A stretch of DNA of 64,000 nt from Lachnospiraceae bacterium (GCA_017543445.1 JAFYGB010000078.1:1-64000), one strand, 5' to 3'; positions 1 through 8,515 are shown, counted from the stretch's first letter. Notes: a model not told the origin generated them from the letters alone. A program made the numbers and translations.

Positions 1-1677
1 ATCGTACGTTTTGTATCCATTGCCCTGATCCCGATCGGTATTGCGCTTCTGGTGAAGCAGCTGGTCATCATGCATGAGGATCTAGCGACCGCGGTGACCG
101 GAGCAGTGGCTGCGATGGTGGGCATGATTCCCGAGGGACTGATCCTGCTGACCAGTGTTGCATTGGCCGTGGGTGTGGTACGCCTGGGACGGAGAAAGAC
201 TCTGGTGCAGGAACTGTACGGCATCGAGACGTTGGCGCGCGTGGATGTGCTGTGTCTGGATAAGACCGGAACCATCACCACCGGCGACATGACCATGGAG
301 CAGATCCTGCCGCTGTCCGATGCTTCGGAGGAGGACTGCAGAGGCGTCCTGCGTCGGTTCCTAGGTGCGGGAGAGAACTTGAGCCCGACGCTGCGGGCTC
401 TGGAAAATGCGATCGGAACGGCGACGGAGCAGCCGACGGCCGTTTTTCCCTTTGATTCGACCGTAAAAAAATCGGCCTATTCCTTTGCCGATGGAAATAC
501 ATATATCTTAGGAGCACCGAATTTTGTGTGGCCGGAGAGCGACATGTGGCGCGCGGCCGCCGGCGAGGCGACAGCGCAGGGCCTGCGTGTGCTGCTCCTG
601 TGTGAGGCGCACGGCACCATCGAGGATGGGAAACTGCCGCCTGTGAGCCGCCCGCTCTGTCTGGTGGCGCTGAATGACACCCTTCGGGACAATGCGGAGC
701 AGACGCTTCACTATTTCGCGGAGCAGGGTGTGACTTTGAAACTGATCAGCGGTGACGACCCGCGTACGGTGTCGGCCATCGCTTCCCGCGTGCAGATGAA
801 GGGCGCGGATCGCTGGGTCGACGTTTCGGAACTGTCGGACGAGCAACTTAAGGACGCCGTAGAGAATAACACGGTGCTGGGACGCGTGACGCCCGAGCGG
901 AAGCGTGCCCTGGTCGAGGTGCTGAAAGAGGCGGGCCATACGGTTGCGATGACCGGTGACGGTGTTAACGATATTCCGGCCCTGAAGGCTTCGGACTGTT
1001 CCATCGCCATGCCCGGTGGCTCAGACGCGGCGCGCCATGCGGCGCAGCTGCTTTTGCTGGGCGCCGATTTCGCGGCATTGCCCGCTGTAGTCGATGAAGG
1101 ACGGCGCGTGATCAACAACATCAACCGCGCAGCTTCACTGTTCCTGGTGAAGACTTTGTACTCTTTCCTGCTGGGTCTGTTTTTCATCTTTTTGCCGGCA
1201 GCCTATCCGTTCCAGCCCATCCAGCTGACGCTGGTCTCCACGCTTACCATCGGAGCACCGTCGTTCTTTCTGGCTTTGGAACCGAACCGCGAACGCGTGC
1301 GGGGAAATTTCCTGCGTTCGGTGCTCATGCGGGCCATCCCCGGAGCATTGGCCGTTACGCTCTGCGCGTTATCTGCCGCAGTGATGGAGCATTTCGGCTG
1401 GAGCCATGAGGTTTGTTCGACACTGGCGACCCAGTCCGCCGCTGTTGCGGGCTTGGTGACCCTGTTTGTTACCTGCTTCCCGTTCTCGAAGATGCGTGCC
1501 TTCGTTTTCGCAGGCTCCTGCGTGGCCATGGTGATCGCCGTCATCTTCTTCCGGGAATTCTTCTTCCTGTCGACTCTGTCCGGCGTGCAGTGGCTCGTGC
1601 AGGTCGCATTGGCAGCGTTTACCATTGCATTTATCCCTTTCTTACGGTGGTGCATGAACCGAAAGAAAGTAGCATGA
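1..1677 (+). CDS. Cation-transporting P-type ATPase, CtpE-like (5' truncated by window)
   Basis: The frame is open from base 1, so the N-terminal actuator part lies outside the window. Visible in order are a membrane helix with the MIPEGL motif, the phosphorylation motif DKTGT (Asp codon 259-261), the nucleotide-binding domain, the hinge motif TGDGVND near 955, and five or six C-terminal hydrophobic helices. The MIPEGLILLTS...LVQELYGIE context is that of the CtpE branch of P-type ATPases, for which calcium uptake has been described in mycobacteria. It should be a plasma-membrane pump that couples ATP hydrolysis to cation movement; the ion is inferred from family resemblance only. The gene ends just before a strong terminator. 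Confidence is high for a P-type ATPase, moderate for CtpE and calcium. Confidence 0.9.
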   Translation: MVRFVSIALIPIGIALLVKQLVIMHEDLATAVTGAVAAMVGMIPEGLILLTSVALAVGVVRLGRRKTLVQELYGIETLARVDVLCLDKTGTITTGDMTMEQILPLSDASEEDCRGVLRRFLGAGENLSPTLRALENAIGTATEQPTAVFPFDSTVKKSAYSFADGNTYILGAPNFVWPESDMWRAAAGEATAQGLRVLLLCEAHGTIEDGKLPPVSRPLCLVALNDTLRDNAEQTLHYFAEQGVTLKLISGDDPRTVSAIASRVQMKGADRWVDVSELSDEQLKDAVENNTVLGRVTPERKRALVEVLKEAGHTVAMTGDGVNDIPALKASDCSIAMPGGSDAARHAAQLLLLGADFAALPAVVDEGRRVINNINRAASLFLVKTLYSFLLGLFFIFLPAAYPFQPIQLTLVSTLTIGAPSFFLALEPNRERVRGNFLRSVLMRAIPGALAVTLCALSAAVMEHFGWSHEVCSTLATQSAAVAGLVTLFVTCFPFSKMRAFVFAGSCVAMVIAVIFFREFFFLSTLSGVQWLVQVALAAFTIAFIPFLRWCMNRKKVA

Positions 1678-1683
1678 TGTTTA

Positions 1684-1713
1684 AGGCAGGGGGCTTGCCC
1701 TCTGCCTTTTTTT
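1684..1713 (+). terminator. Rho-independent terminator after the P-type ATPase
   Basis: AGGCAGGGGG, loop CTTG, CCCTCTGCCT (one G-T pair) is followed directly by seven T. It sits 7 bp after the ATPase stop codon and overlaps the -35 of the next promoter. Confidence 0.85.
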
Positions 1714-1722
1714 GTGTATAAT
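1695..1722 (+). promoter_or_regulatory. Predicted promoter of the ZIP transporter gene
   Basis: A perfect -10 TATAAT (1717-1722) has a weak -35 TTGCCC (1695-1700) 16 bp upstream, lying inside the terminator stem of the preceding gene. The 50 bp to the start codon contain the inverted repeat described separately. Confidence 0.55.
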
Positions 1723-1723
1723 A

Positions 1724-1739
1724 GTTAGTGGCGACTAAC
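1724..1739 (+). promoter_or_regulatory. Inverted repeat GTTAGT-GGCG-ACTAAC, possible metalloregulator operator
   Basis: A perfect 6-bp inverted repeat with a 4-bp centre lies immediately after the -10, where a bound repressor would block transcription of the metal transporter. TTAG...CTAA half-sites are characteristic of DtxR/IdeR-family operators. The assignment is inference: no regulator gene is adjacent. Confidence 0.45.
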
Positions 1740-1772
1740 CGTCACAAATCAAACGAATCGAGGTAGAGATAG

Positions 1773-2555
1773 ATGAACATGCAAGTTTTGTCAGGCTTGA
1801 CGATCCCATTTGCCGGAACGGCGCTGGGATCCGCCTGTGTATTTTTCATGAAGGAGGAACTGGGGCCGAAGGTCCAGAAAGCGCTTACGGGCTTTGCGAG
1901 CGGCGTCATGGTGGCGGCTTCGATCTGGAGCCTGATCATCCCGGCGATGGAGCAGAGTGAAGATATGGGGCGGCTGAGCTTCGTGCCGGCCTTCATCGGC
2001 TTTTGGATCGGAATCCTGTTCCTGCTGATCCTGGACACGGTCATCCCGCACCTGCATATGAACGCGGAGAAAGCGGAGGGCCCGAAGTCCGGCTTCAAAA
2101 AGACGACCATGATGGTTCTGGCTGTTACGCTCCACAACATTCCGGAGGGTATGGCGGTCGGCGTCGTTTACGCCGGTTTCCTCTCGGGCAATGTAGCTAT
2201 TACGGCTGGAGCCGCGCTGGCGCTAGCTCTGGGTATCGCGATCCAGAACTTTCCCGAAGGCGCCATCATTTCGATGCCGCTGTGCGCGGCGGGAGCGAGT
2301 AAGAGGAAAGCGTTTTTCTATGGCGTCCTCTCGGGGGCAGTGGAACCGGTCGGGGCCGTGCTGACGATCCTCGCGACCGGCTTCTTCCTGCCGGCTATGC
2401 CTTATCTGCTCGCATTTGCCGCAGGAGCCATGATGTACGTCGTCGTAGAGGAACTGATCCCGGAAATGTCCTCCGGTGAGCACTCGAATGTAGGCGTTGT
2501 CATGTTTGCGACCGGCTTCACGTTGATGATGGCACTGGACGTGGCATTGGGATAA
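1773..2555 (+). CDS. ZIP-family divalent metal transporter (GufA/ZupT-like)
   Basis: This 260-residue protein has about eight hydrophobic segments and the two ZIP signature helices: HNIPEGMAVGV near residues 115-125 and IQNFPEGAIIS near 151-161. The His, Asn, Pro and Glu residues of these motifs form the binuclear metal site in ZIP transporters. A short charged loop with several histidines (IPHLHMNAEKAEGPK) separates the first three helices from the signature helices, as usual in this family. It should import zinc, manganese or iron across the plasma membrane. The start is the ATG after a purine-rich GAGGTAGAGATAG. The gene is monocistronic, bounded by its own promoter and a bidirectional terminator. 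The metal cannot be told from sequence. Confidence 0.92.
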   Translation: MNMQVLSGLTIPFAGTALGSACVFFMKEELGPKVQKALTGFASGVMVAASIWSLIIPAMEQSEDMGRLSFVPAFIGFWIGILFLLILDTVIPHLHMNAEKAEGPKSGFKKTTMMVLAVTLHNIPEGMAVGVVYAGFLSGNVAITAGAALALALGIAIQNFPEGAIISMPLCAAGASKRKAFFYGVLSGAVEPVGAVLTILATGFFLPAMPYLLAFAAGAMMYVVVEELIPEMSSGEHSNVGVVMFATGFTLMMALDVALG

Positions 2556-2584
2556 ACGGAGCAGGAAAAAAGAGCAAGATAGTA

Positions 2585-2627
2585 AAGGGCCTGTGAAAAA
2601 CGATTTCTCGTTTTTTCACAGGCCCTT
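2585..2627. terminator. Bidirectional terminator between ZIP gene and LytTR gene
   Basis: A 16-bp perfect stem (AAGGGCCTGTGAAAAA and its complement) surrounds a 10-12 base loop. A/T runs on both sides of the loop let it serve both convergent genes, which end at 2555 (+) and 2630 (-). Confidence 0.85.
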
Positions 2628-2629
2628 GT

Positions 2630-3373
2630 TTATTTGCCATCTGCGCCTTTTTGCTGCGCGTAGTAGTTGATGTAGGCTTGCTTGGTTTTCTGTTTGTTGC
2701 GGACGCTGATGCTGATCTCTTCGCCCTGGTCCATGACGATGGCGTTATCGTCAACGCTCTTTGCGTAGTCTAAGTTCACCAGGTAGCAACGGTTGCACTT
2801 GATGAAGTTCGGGTGGGAGGAGAGCTGCTCCTCGATATCCTTCAGAGGTACATTGACCTGGAAGTCCTTACCTACGGTGTGCACCATGCACATCCAGTTG
2901 AAGACTTCGATGTAGCGGATCTTCGCGATCGGAAGCGAGACCGGAATACGGTCCGATGTAACGTTCAGTGTTGCATACTGCAGTTCCATGCGGCCTTCCA
3001 GACGCTCTAAGAGCTGGTAGAGGCGGGGACGGGCCACAGGCTTCACCAGGTAGCCTTCCGCCATCAGGTCATAACTTTCAATGGCATGTTCCTCGCTTGA
3101 GGTTACGAATATGATCATGGTATTCGGAGCCTTCTCGCGCAGCTGGCGTGCCGTGTCGATGCCGTTCATGTCGGCCATATAAATGTCCAGAAAGACGATG
3201 TCCCAGTCCGGACGGTTTTTTAATTTCTGCTGTTCGTAGGACAGAAGCAGTTTCTGTCCGCTGTCGTAAACCTCTACGTGTACATCCGAGTCATGAGACG
3301 AGAACCAGTCGTGAAGCATCGTATAGAGTGCTTTGATGTCGACCTTACTGTCGTCACAGATCGCAATCTTCAT
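2630..3373 (-). CDS. LytTR-family response regulator
   Basis: The start chosen is MKIAICDD at 3373, preceded by GGGAGG; a longer open frame upstream to 3424 lacks a ribosome site. Of 247 residues, 1-120 form a receiver domain with acidic pocket D7/D8, phosphoacceptor D63 (VFLDIYM), a conserved Thr in FVTSSEE and Lys in YLVKPV. Residues about 140-240 form a LytTR DNA-binding domain. The family (AgrA, VirR, LytR) controls peptide signalling, autolysis and virulence. No histidine kinase is adjacent, so its sensor is encoded elsewhere or it is an orphan. It is divergent from the ABC exporter genes, which it may regulate; that is inference from position. Confidence 0.9.
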   Translation of the reverse strand: MKIAICDDSKVDIKALYTMLHDWFSSHDSDVHVEVYDSGQKLLLSYEQQKLKNRPDWDIVFLDIYMADMNGIDTARQLREKAPNTMIIFVTSSEEHAIESYDLMAEGYLVKPVARPRLYQLLERLEGRMELQYATLNVTSDRIPVSLPIAKIRYIEVFNWMCMVHTVGKDFQVNVPLKDIEEQLSSHPNFIKCNRCYLVNLDYAKSVDDNAIVMDQGEEISISVRNKQKTKQAYINYYAQQKGADGK

Positions 3374-3443
3374 AAATACATACCTCCCAATAATGCGAAC
3401 GATCGAAGAATCGACCACCCACATGAGCTAACCTTCCTTTTTA

Positions 3444-3471
3444 AGTATAGCATAAATAGCACAAAACTCAA
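3444..3471 (-). promoter_or_regulatory. Predicted promoter of the LytTR gene
   Basis: Read on the minus strand, -35 TTGAGT (3471-3466) and -10 TATACT (3449-3444) are separated by 16 bp, about 70 bp upstream of the LytTR start. Confidence 0.5.
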
Positions 3472-3484
3472 GTGCAAATTCAGG

Positions 3485-3500
3485 ATTTTTCGCGAAAAAT
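3485..3500. promoter_or_regulatory. 16-bp perfect palindrome in the divergent intergenic region
   Basis: ATTTTTCGCGAAAAAT is its own reverse complement. It lies just upstream of the LytTR -35 and about 140 bp before the ABC exporter start, a position suited to an operator serving both directions. The cognate regulator is unknown. Confidence 0.4.
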
Positions 3501-3636
3501 GCGGATTTGCGTAGAATATACTTGTGAGCGTTACGCGCAAAGAAGAAAGAATCGGTAAGAAATATGTATAAGATAGGGTGGATATTTTCCGCACGGTGTA
3601 GTAAAATAGAATCTGTTTTTAAGAGAGGAGATAACT

Positions 3637-5409
3637 ATGCTGAAGTATCTGAAGAAGTACTGGTATTGGTGTTTGCTGGCGCCGGTATTCATGTTCGGAG
3701 AGATCGCGATGGACCTGATCCAACCGAAGATCATGTCCTCCATCGTAAACGACGGCGTACTGAAGAGCGATGTCGAACTCATCCTGGATCTCGGAATCCG
3801 GATGATCCTGCTGGTTTTGTTCGGCGGCCTCTGCGGTACCCTGTGTGGCGTCTTTGCGAACCTGGCGACCCGCCGCTTCGGAAACGACGTGCGTAAGGCT
3901 GTGTTTTCGAAGATCATGAACCTGTCATTTTCCCAAACGGACCGGATCTCCACCGGCTCCCTGATCACCCGCTTATCCAACGATGTCAACCAAGTCGAGA
4001 TGATGGTCATGCTGACGTTGCGCATGGCTGTGCGAAGCCTGTGTATGTTTATCGGTGGTATCTACATGCTGTACCGGATCTCGACGCATTTCGCCCTGCT
4101 GACCATCGGCGCCTTGCCGTTCGTCATGATCGGCGTGTCCTTCTTCCTGAAGAAGGCGACACCGATGTTCGCGGTCGTTCAGAAGAAACTCGACCAGGTC
4201 AACCATGTCATGCAGGAGGACGTGGCCGGTGCCCGCGTGGTAAAGGCGTACGTTCGCGAAGATTACGAGTTAAATCGTTTTGATAAGGCCAATGATGACC
4301 TCGTCGACATCAACCTGCGTGTGCAGACATTGCTTGCCTTCATGATGCCGTACATGAACATCATCCTGAACCTCGTCGTGATCCTGCTTCTCTACATCGG
4401 CGCGATCAAGGTGGAAGACGGCGCGGATCTGCAGATCGGCGACCTGATGGCCGCATTGACCTATGTTGCGATGATCCTGCATAGTGTGACCTTCGTGGCC
4501 AATATATTCCAGAGCATTACCCGTGCGCGTGCTTCGGTAGCACGTCTGAACGAGGTGCTCGACAGTCCCGACCTCATCAGCGACGGCGATTTCGAAGCCG
4601 CGAAGGCTCTGGTCGGTGACGTGACCCGCGGAACCATTCGTTTTGAGAATGTGTCCTTTGCGTACCCGTCGTCTCCGGACCGTAAGGTTTTGGAGAACAT
4701 CAGCTTAGAGATCCGCTCCGGTGAGACATTTGCCATCTTGGGTACGACCGGCAGCGGTAAGTCCACGTTTATCAACCTGATCCCTCGTTTCTACGATGTA
4801 ACAGAGGGTAATATCTACGTGGACGGCATCAACGTTAAAGATTACGAACTGCATGAACTGCGCGAGCGCGTAGTCACCGTCATGCAGAAAGCAGAATTGT
4901 ATTCCCGTTCCATCCGCGAGAACATTCGCTGGGGACGTGAGGATGCCACGGACGAAGAGATCTACGCGGCAGCACGTGTGGCGCAGGCGGATGATTTCAT
5001 TCGTGCTTCAAAGGACGGCTACGATACGCACGTGACCGAGTCCGGCCACTCGCTTTCGGGCGGCCAGAAGCAGCGTATTTCCATCGCGCGTGCCCTCGTT
5101 CGCAAGGGTGAGATCCTGATCTTCGACGACGCGACCAGTGCGCTGGATCTGAAGACCGAGGCGGCGCTGCATAAGGCGTTGCGCGCGAAGGATACCGTCA
5201 TGGGCTCGGAATACAGTGAGATGACGAAGATCATCATTGCCCAGAGAATCGCGTCCGTTCGCAATGCGGACCGCATCATGGTCCTGGATCGAGGCAAGAT
5301 CCTGGCCATCGGTACGCACGATGAATTGATGAAGAGCTGCGATCTGTATCAGGATATCTATCGTTCGCAGCTGAAAGAAGATAAGAAGGGGGTGACGGCA
5401 AATGAGTGA
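3637..5409 (+). CDS. Heterodimeric ABC exporter, subunit with degenerate ATP site
   Basis: The 590-residue protein has six hydrophobic segments (1-300) followed by a nucleotide-binding domain (about 335-585). Walker A is GTTGSGKST (369-377) and the signature LSGGQKQR is canonical. The position of the catalytic glutamate after Walker B is aspartate (IFDDATSALD, D498), and the switch histidine is glutamine (AQR, Q536). These replacements are typical of the inactive site in heterodimeric exporters such as BmrC/BmrD, LmrC/LmrD and TM287/288. Start follows AGAGGAG. Its stop overlaps the partner's start by 8 bp, implying coupled translation. It probably exports drugs, lipids or peptides; substrate unknown. 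Confidence 0.93.
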   Translation: MLKYLKKYWYWCLLAPVFMFGEIAMDLIQPKIMSSIVNDGVLKSDVELILDLGIRMILLVLFGGLCGTLCGVFANLATRRFGNDVRKAVFSKIMNLSFSQTDRISTGSLITRLSNDVNQVEMMVMLTLRMAVRSLCMFIGGIYMLYRISTHFALLTIGALPFVMIGVSFFLKKATPMFAVVQKKLDQVNHVMQEDVAGARVVKAYVREDYELNRFDKANDDLVDINLRVQTLLAFMMPYMNIILNLVVILLLYIGAIKVEDGADLQIGDLMAALTYVAMILHSVTFVANIFQSITRARASVARLNEVLDSPDLISDGDFEAAKALVGDVTRGTIRFENVSFAYPSSPDRKVLENISLEIRSGETFAILGTTGSGKSTFINLIPRFYDVTEGNIYVDGINVKDYELHELRERVVTVMQKAELYSRSIRENIRWGREDATDEEIYAAARVAQADDFIRASKDGYDTHVTESGHSLSGGQKQRISIARALVRKGEILIFDDATSALDLKTEAALHKALRAKDTVMGSEYSEMTKIIIAQRIASVRNADRIMVLDRGKILAIGTHDELMKSCDLYQDIYRSQLKEDKKGVTANE

Positions 5410-7243
5410 ACCGAATAAAGCCCCTGCACAGCCGCAACAGCAGCAAATGGTGCGCTTCGGCGGACGCCCCGGCGGCGGCCCGCGGGGCATGATGCGTGAA
5501 GTCGAGAAGCCGAAGGATATGAAGAACATCCTGCGCCGCCTCCTGGTATACTTCCGCACGGAGAAGACCTTACTGATCATGTTGTTCATCTGCGTTGTGG
5601 TCGTATCCCTGTCCACACTCGCCGGCCCGAGCATGCAAGGAAGCGCGATCGACTCGATCTTCAACAAAGAGTTCGGCATCCTTCCCGTTCTGCTGCTCGC
5701 GATGCTTGGCATCTACGTTTTGAACACCGCATTTATGCTGGGCCAGTCCCTTTTGTCGGCTCGCCTCTCCCAGAGGATCGTGCGGAAAATGCGTCACGAT
5801 CTGTTTGAGAAGATCGACCATTTGTCGATCGCTTATCTCGACACGCACTCCGGCGGTGATATCATGAGCCGCATGACGAACGATGTCGAGAACATTTCCC
5901 AGACGATCTCCCAGAGCATCGGCTCACTGTTCTCTGGTGTCATGACCATCATCGGAACCGTGGCCATCATGTTCTGGTACTGCTGGCAGCTGACATTGAT
6001 CACCTTCTTTACGGTCCTGATCACCGTTATCGTTACGAAGGTTTTGTCAAAAGTCATGCGTCGTACCTATAAGCATCGTTCCATTGTGCAAGGTAAACTC
6101 AACGGTCATTCGGAGGAGATGATCACCGGATACCGTTCCATCGTAGCATACAACAAGAAAGAAGACGTCATCCGCGAGTTTAACGACCTGTCGGACGAAC
6201 TGTGCAGTGTGAGTATCCGCGCGGAGATCCTGGGCGGTTCCATGGGACCGATCATGAACTGTATCTCCAACATCGGTTTCGTCATCGTTTCCGCATTCGG
6301 CGGTTTCTTCGCCTACCACGACCTGATCACCGTCGGTACGATCTCGGCGTTCATCCTGTACGCGAAGCAGTTCTCCCGTCCGATCAATGAGATCGCACAG
6401 CTTTACGGCAATGTGCAGACGGCGCTGGCCGGCACGGAGCGTGTCTTTGAGATCATGGATCTTCCGGACGAGAATAACGAAGGCGAGATCCCGATGACGA
6501 AGGTCGAGGGAAATATTACGTTCGAGCATATCGATTTTTCGTATGTGCCCGGCAAGCAGGTCCTGAAGGATTTCAACATGGAAGTCCGCCCGGGCCAGAA
6601 GGTCGCCCTCGTCGGCGCGACCGGCAGTGGCAAGACGACCATAGTCAACCTGCTGATGCGCTTCTACAAGCCGGACTCCGGCTCGATCAAGATCGACGGT
6701 GTCGACATCTTCGATTACAAACGTGACGACCTGCGTGATCACACCGCGATCGTTTTGCAGGATACCGTCCTGTTCTCCGATACCATCGCAGGAAATATCA
6801 AATACAGCAACCAGGAAGCTTCCGATGAGGAAATGGTCGAGGCAGCGCGGATCTCGAACTGCGAGTCCTTCATATCCCGTCAGCCCGAGGGTTACGACAC
6901 CTACCTGAAACTGGCAGGCGCGAACCTGTCGGCCGGACAGAAGCAGCTCCTGACCATCGCACGTGCCGTACTTTCGGATCCGTCCATCCTCATTCTGGAT
7001 GAGGCGACCAGCTCGGTCGATACCCGCACCGAAAAGAAGATCCAGGATGCCATGGCCCAGCTCATGAAGAACCGGACGAGCGTGATTATAGCCCACCGAC
7101 TGTCCACCATCATGGACGCCGATAAGATCGTCGTCATGGACCAGGGGCGCGTAGTCGAGACCGGAACCCATGACGAACTGCTCGAACTCGGCGGCCGCTA
7201 CGCCGAACTCTACCAGTCGCAGTTCGCCGGATTGGAAACATAA
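5402..7243 (+). CDS. Heterodimeric ABC exporter, subunit with canonical ATP site
   Basis: The 613-residue partner of the preceding gene begins with a Q/G/R-rich tail of about 40 residues, then has six membrane segments and a nucleotide-binding domain. Walker A is GATGSGKTT, Walker B is followed by catalytic glutamate (LILDEATS, E534), and the switch histidine is present (AHR, H565). The signature is LSAGQKQL rather than LSGGQ, the altered signature expected to face the partner's defective Walker site. Together the two proteins would make one consensus and one degenerate ATP site. The start overlaps the upstream stop. The substrate is unknown; multidrug efflux is the usual annotation of this family. 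Confidence 0.93.
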   Translation: MSEPNKAPAQPQQQQMVRFGGRPGGGPRGMMREVEKPKDMKNILRRLLVYFRTEKTLLIMLFICVVVVSLSTLAGPSMQGSAIDSIFNKEFGILPVLLLAMLGIYVLNTAFMLGQSLLSARLSQRIVRKMRHDLFEKIDHLSIAYLDTHSGGDIMSRMTNDVENISQTISQSIGSLFSGVMTIIGTVAIMFWYCWQLTLITFFTVLITVIVTKVLSKVMRRTYKHRSIVQGKLNGHSEEMITGYRSIVAYNKKEDVIREFNDLSDELCSVSIRAEILGGSMGPIMNCISNIGFVIVSAFGGFFAYHDLITVGTISAFILYAKQFSRPINEIAQLYGNVQTALAGTERVFEIMDLPDENNEGEIPMTKVEGNITFEHIDFSYVPGKQVLKDFNMEVRPGQKVALVGATGSGKTTIVNLLMRFYKPDSGSIKIDGVDIFDYKRDDLRDHTAIVLQDTVLFSDTIAGNIKYSNQEASDEEMVEAARISNCESFISRQPEGYDTYLKLAGANLSAGQKQLLTIARAVLSDPSILILDEATSSVDTRTEKKIQDAMAQLMKNRTSVIIAHRLSTIMDADKIVVMDQGRVVETGTHDELLELGGRYAELYQSQFAGLET

Positions 7244-7265
7244 TTACACAAATAGTCCCAGAGAG

Positions 7266-7600
7266 GCGAACAAAAGTGCAGAGCAGGCGGTTTTGTTCGC
7301 CTTTCGTATGGGGAAAGGCCCGCGGAGAGGCGGGGAAAGCGAACAGAAGAGCTGTAGACGAAAATTTGTTCGCACTGCGGGCCAGAAAATGCCTGCGGAA
7401 AGACGGGAAATGCGAACAGAAGCGCTGCAGAGGAAGATTTGTTCGCACTGCGGGTTGGAAATCACCCGCAAGTAAGCGAAAAATGCGAACAGAAGAGCAG
7501 CAAATGAAGATTTGTTCGTATTACATGCCAGGAAAGGCCTGCGGGGGAGCGGAGATCGCCCGCGGGGAGGAAAATGCGAACAGAAGCGTATAAGGAGGAG
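7266..7600 (+). repeat. Tandem intergenic hairpin repeat, 73-bp period
   Basis: The word GCGAACA recurs at 7266, 7339, 7412, 7485 and 7576. The first three steps are exactly 73 bp, the last 91 bp. In units 1-3 it is followed after about 20 bases by its complement TGTTCGC (unit 4 TGTTCGT; unit 5 lacks it), so four units can fold as hairpins; in unit 1 the stem is a perfect 12 bp (7264-7275 with 7291-7302). Units share further blocks such as CACTGCGGG. Because 73 is not a multiple of three, a reading frame would shift in each unit, so a protein repeat is unlikely. This accounts for most of the gene-free 7244-7708 interval. Function unknown; unit 1 could also end the ABC transcript. Confidence 0.8.
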
Positions 7601-7708
7601 GTGTAAGCTGGTTACAGAGTGATGAACTTAGATCAAAAATGATATTTGGGGAGAGCCGATTTTTGGTAGAGTCGACTCATGACAATTCAAAATCAATAAG
7701 GAGGTTCG

Positions 7709-8515
7709 ATGTTTAGAAAAAAGGATATAAAAAATGAAATAGAGATTTTAGAGAGACAATTGAGGGATGTTTCTTCTGAGTTAGCAAAGATCCAACCTCT
7801 GGTCCCTGAGGGGGCCGGGCTTCGCGTAATCCGTCGCGGCGAGGGATATCAGTACTTTATGCGGTATCATGGTTCAAAACCTTCAGGAGACTATATTCAG
7901 AAAAAGAATAAGAAAACCGCGCAAGTACTGGCCCAAATCGAATACGATCGAAAAGTAATAAAGAATTTGGAACTGTGGATCACGGGATTGAAGCATCTAT
8001 GTTTATTTCCGGATACCCCTTTCGATCATGCGTTTGATCAGATAGTTTCAGGGAAAAAAGAACTGATCCAACCACATCGTGTATCGGATGATGTCTTTAT
8101 TCACGAGTGGAAGAATAAAGACTATCCCAGAATGGATTTTGACGAAGAAGCCCCGGAGTATTATACGAGACAAGGGCTGCGTGTTCGGTCGAAGTCGGAA
8201 GTGATCATAGCAGATATTCTAGATGATATGTCCATTCCGTTTTTGTATGAAAAGCCGTTGCAGATCGGTTCGGCAACTATTCATCCGGATTTCACGATGT
8301 TGAACATAAGAGAGCGAAGTGAGGTGTACTGGGAGCATTTCGGCATGATGGATGATATGGATTACCGGAATAAGGCGTTTGCAAAGATACGGAAATATGA
8401 ATCAACATTTCGTCGCAACTCGTTGATCTGGACATTTGAAACCGAACGATATCCGCTGAATTTAAAAGCAATACGAAATATGGTAGCGGATATGAAGACC
8501 GATCTGGGATATTGA
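7709..8515 (+). CDS. Unknown protein with coiled coil and PD-(D/E)XK-like nuclease pattern
   Basis: I do not recognise a named family. The 268-residue protein follows a good AAGGAGG. Residues 5-30 look like a short coiled coil, and 65-95 are helical and basic. The C-terminal half shows the order of residues found in PD-(D/E)XK nucleases: RSKSE (E164), YEKP (E181), HPDFT (D194), then YWEHFG (E209) and a helix with lysine (NKAFAKIRKYE). The classical K after the second acid is replaced by His, and the lysine may come from the following helix. It stands alone between a repeat array and a peptidase gene, with lower GC than the exporter genes. DNA cleavage or repair is a guess; the fold call is inference. 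Confidence 0.55.
   Translation: MFRKKDIKNEIEILERQLRDVSSELAKIQPLVPEGAGLRVIRRGEGYQYFMRYHGSKPSGDYIQKKNKKTAQVLAQIEYDRKVIKNLELWITGLKHLCLFPDTPFDHAFDQIVSGKKELIQPHRVSDDVFIHEWKNKDYPRMDFDEEAPEYYTRQGLRVRSKSEVIIADILDDMSIPFLYEKPLQIGSATIHPDFTMLNIRERSEVYWEHFGMMDDMDYRNKAFAKIRKYESTFRRNSLIWTFETERYPLNLKAIRNMVADMKTDLGY

Noticed and set aside
6047..7171. Long minus-strand open frame (374 codons) opposite the exporter gene
   Set aside because: It is fully antisense to a well-conserved ABC gene; its translation is a low-complexity shadow without domains or ribosome site. The same holds for minus-strand frames at 32273-33340, 47235-48155, 55549-56862 and 57203-58534.
7276..7593. Open frame of 105 codons through the 73-bp repeats
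   Set aside because: The repeat length is not a multiple of three, so each unit is read in another frame. There is no ribosome site, and overlapping frames of similar length exist on both strands.
7266..7600. Repeat array as CRISPR
   Set aside because: The period is 73 bp with similarity along the whole unit, no constant short repeat with unique spacers, and no cas genes anywhere in the window.
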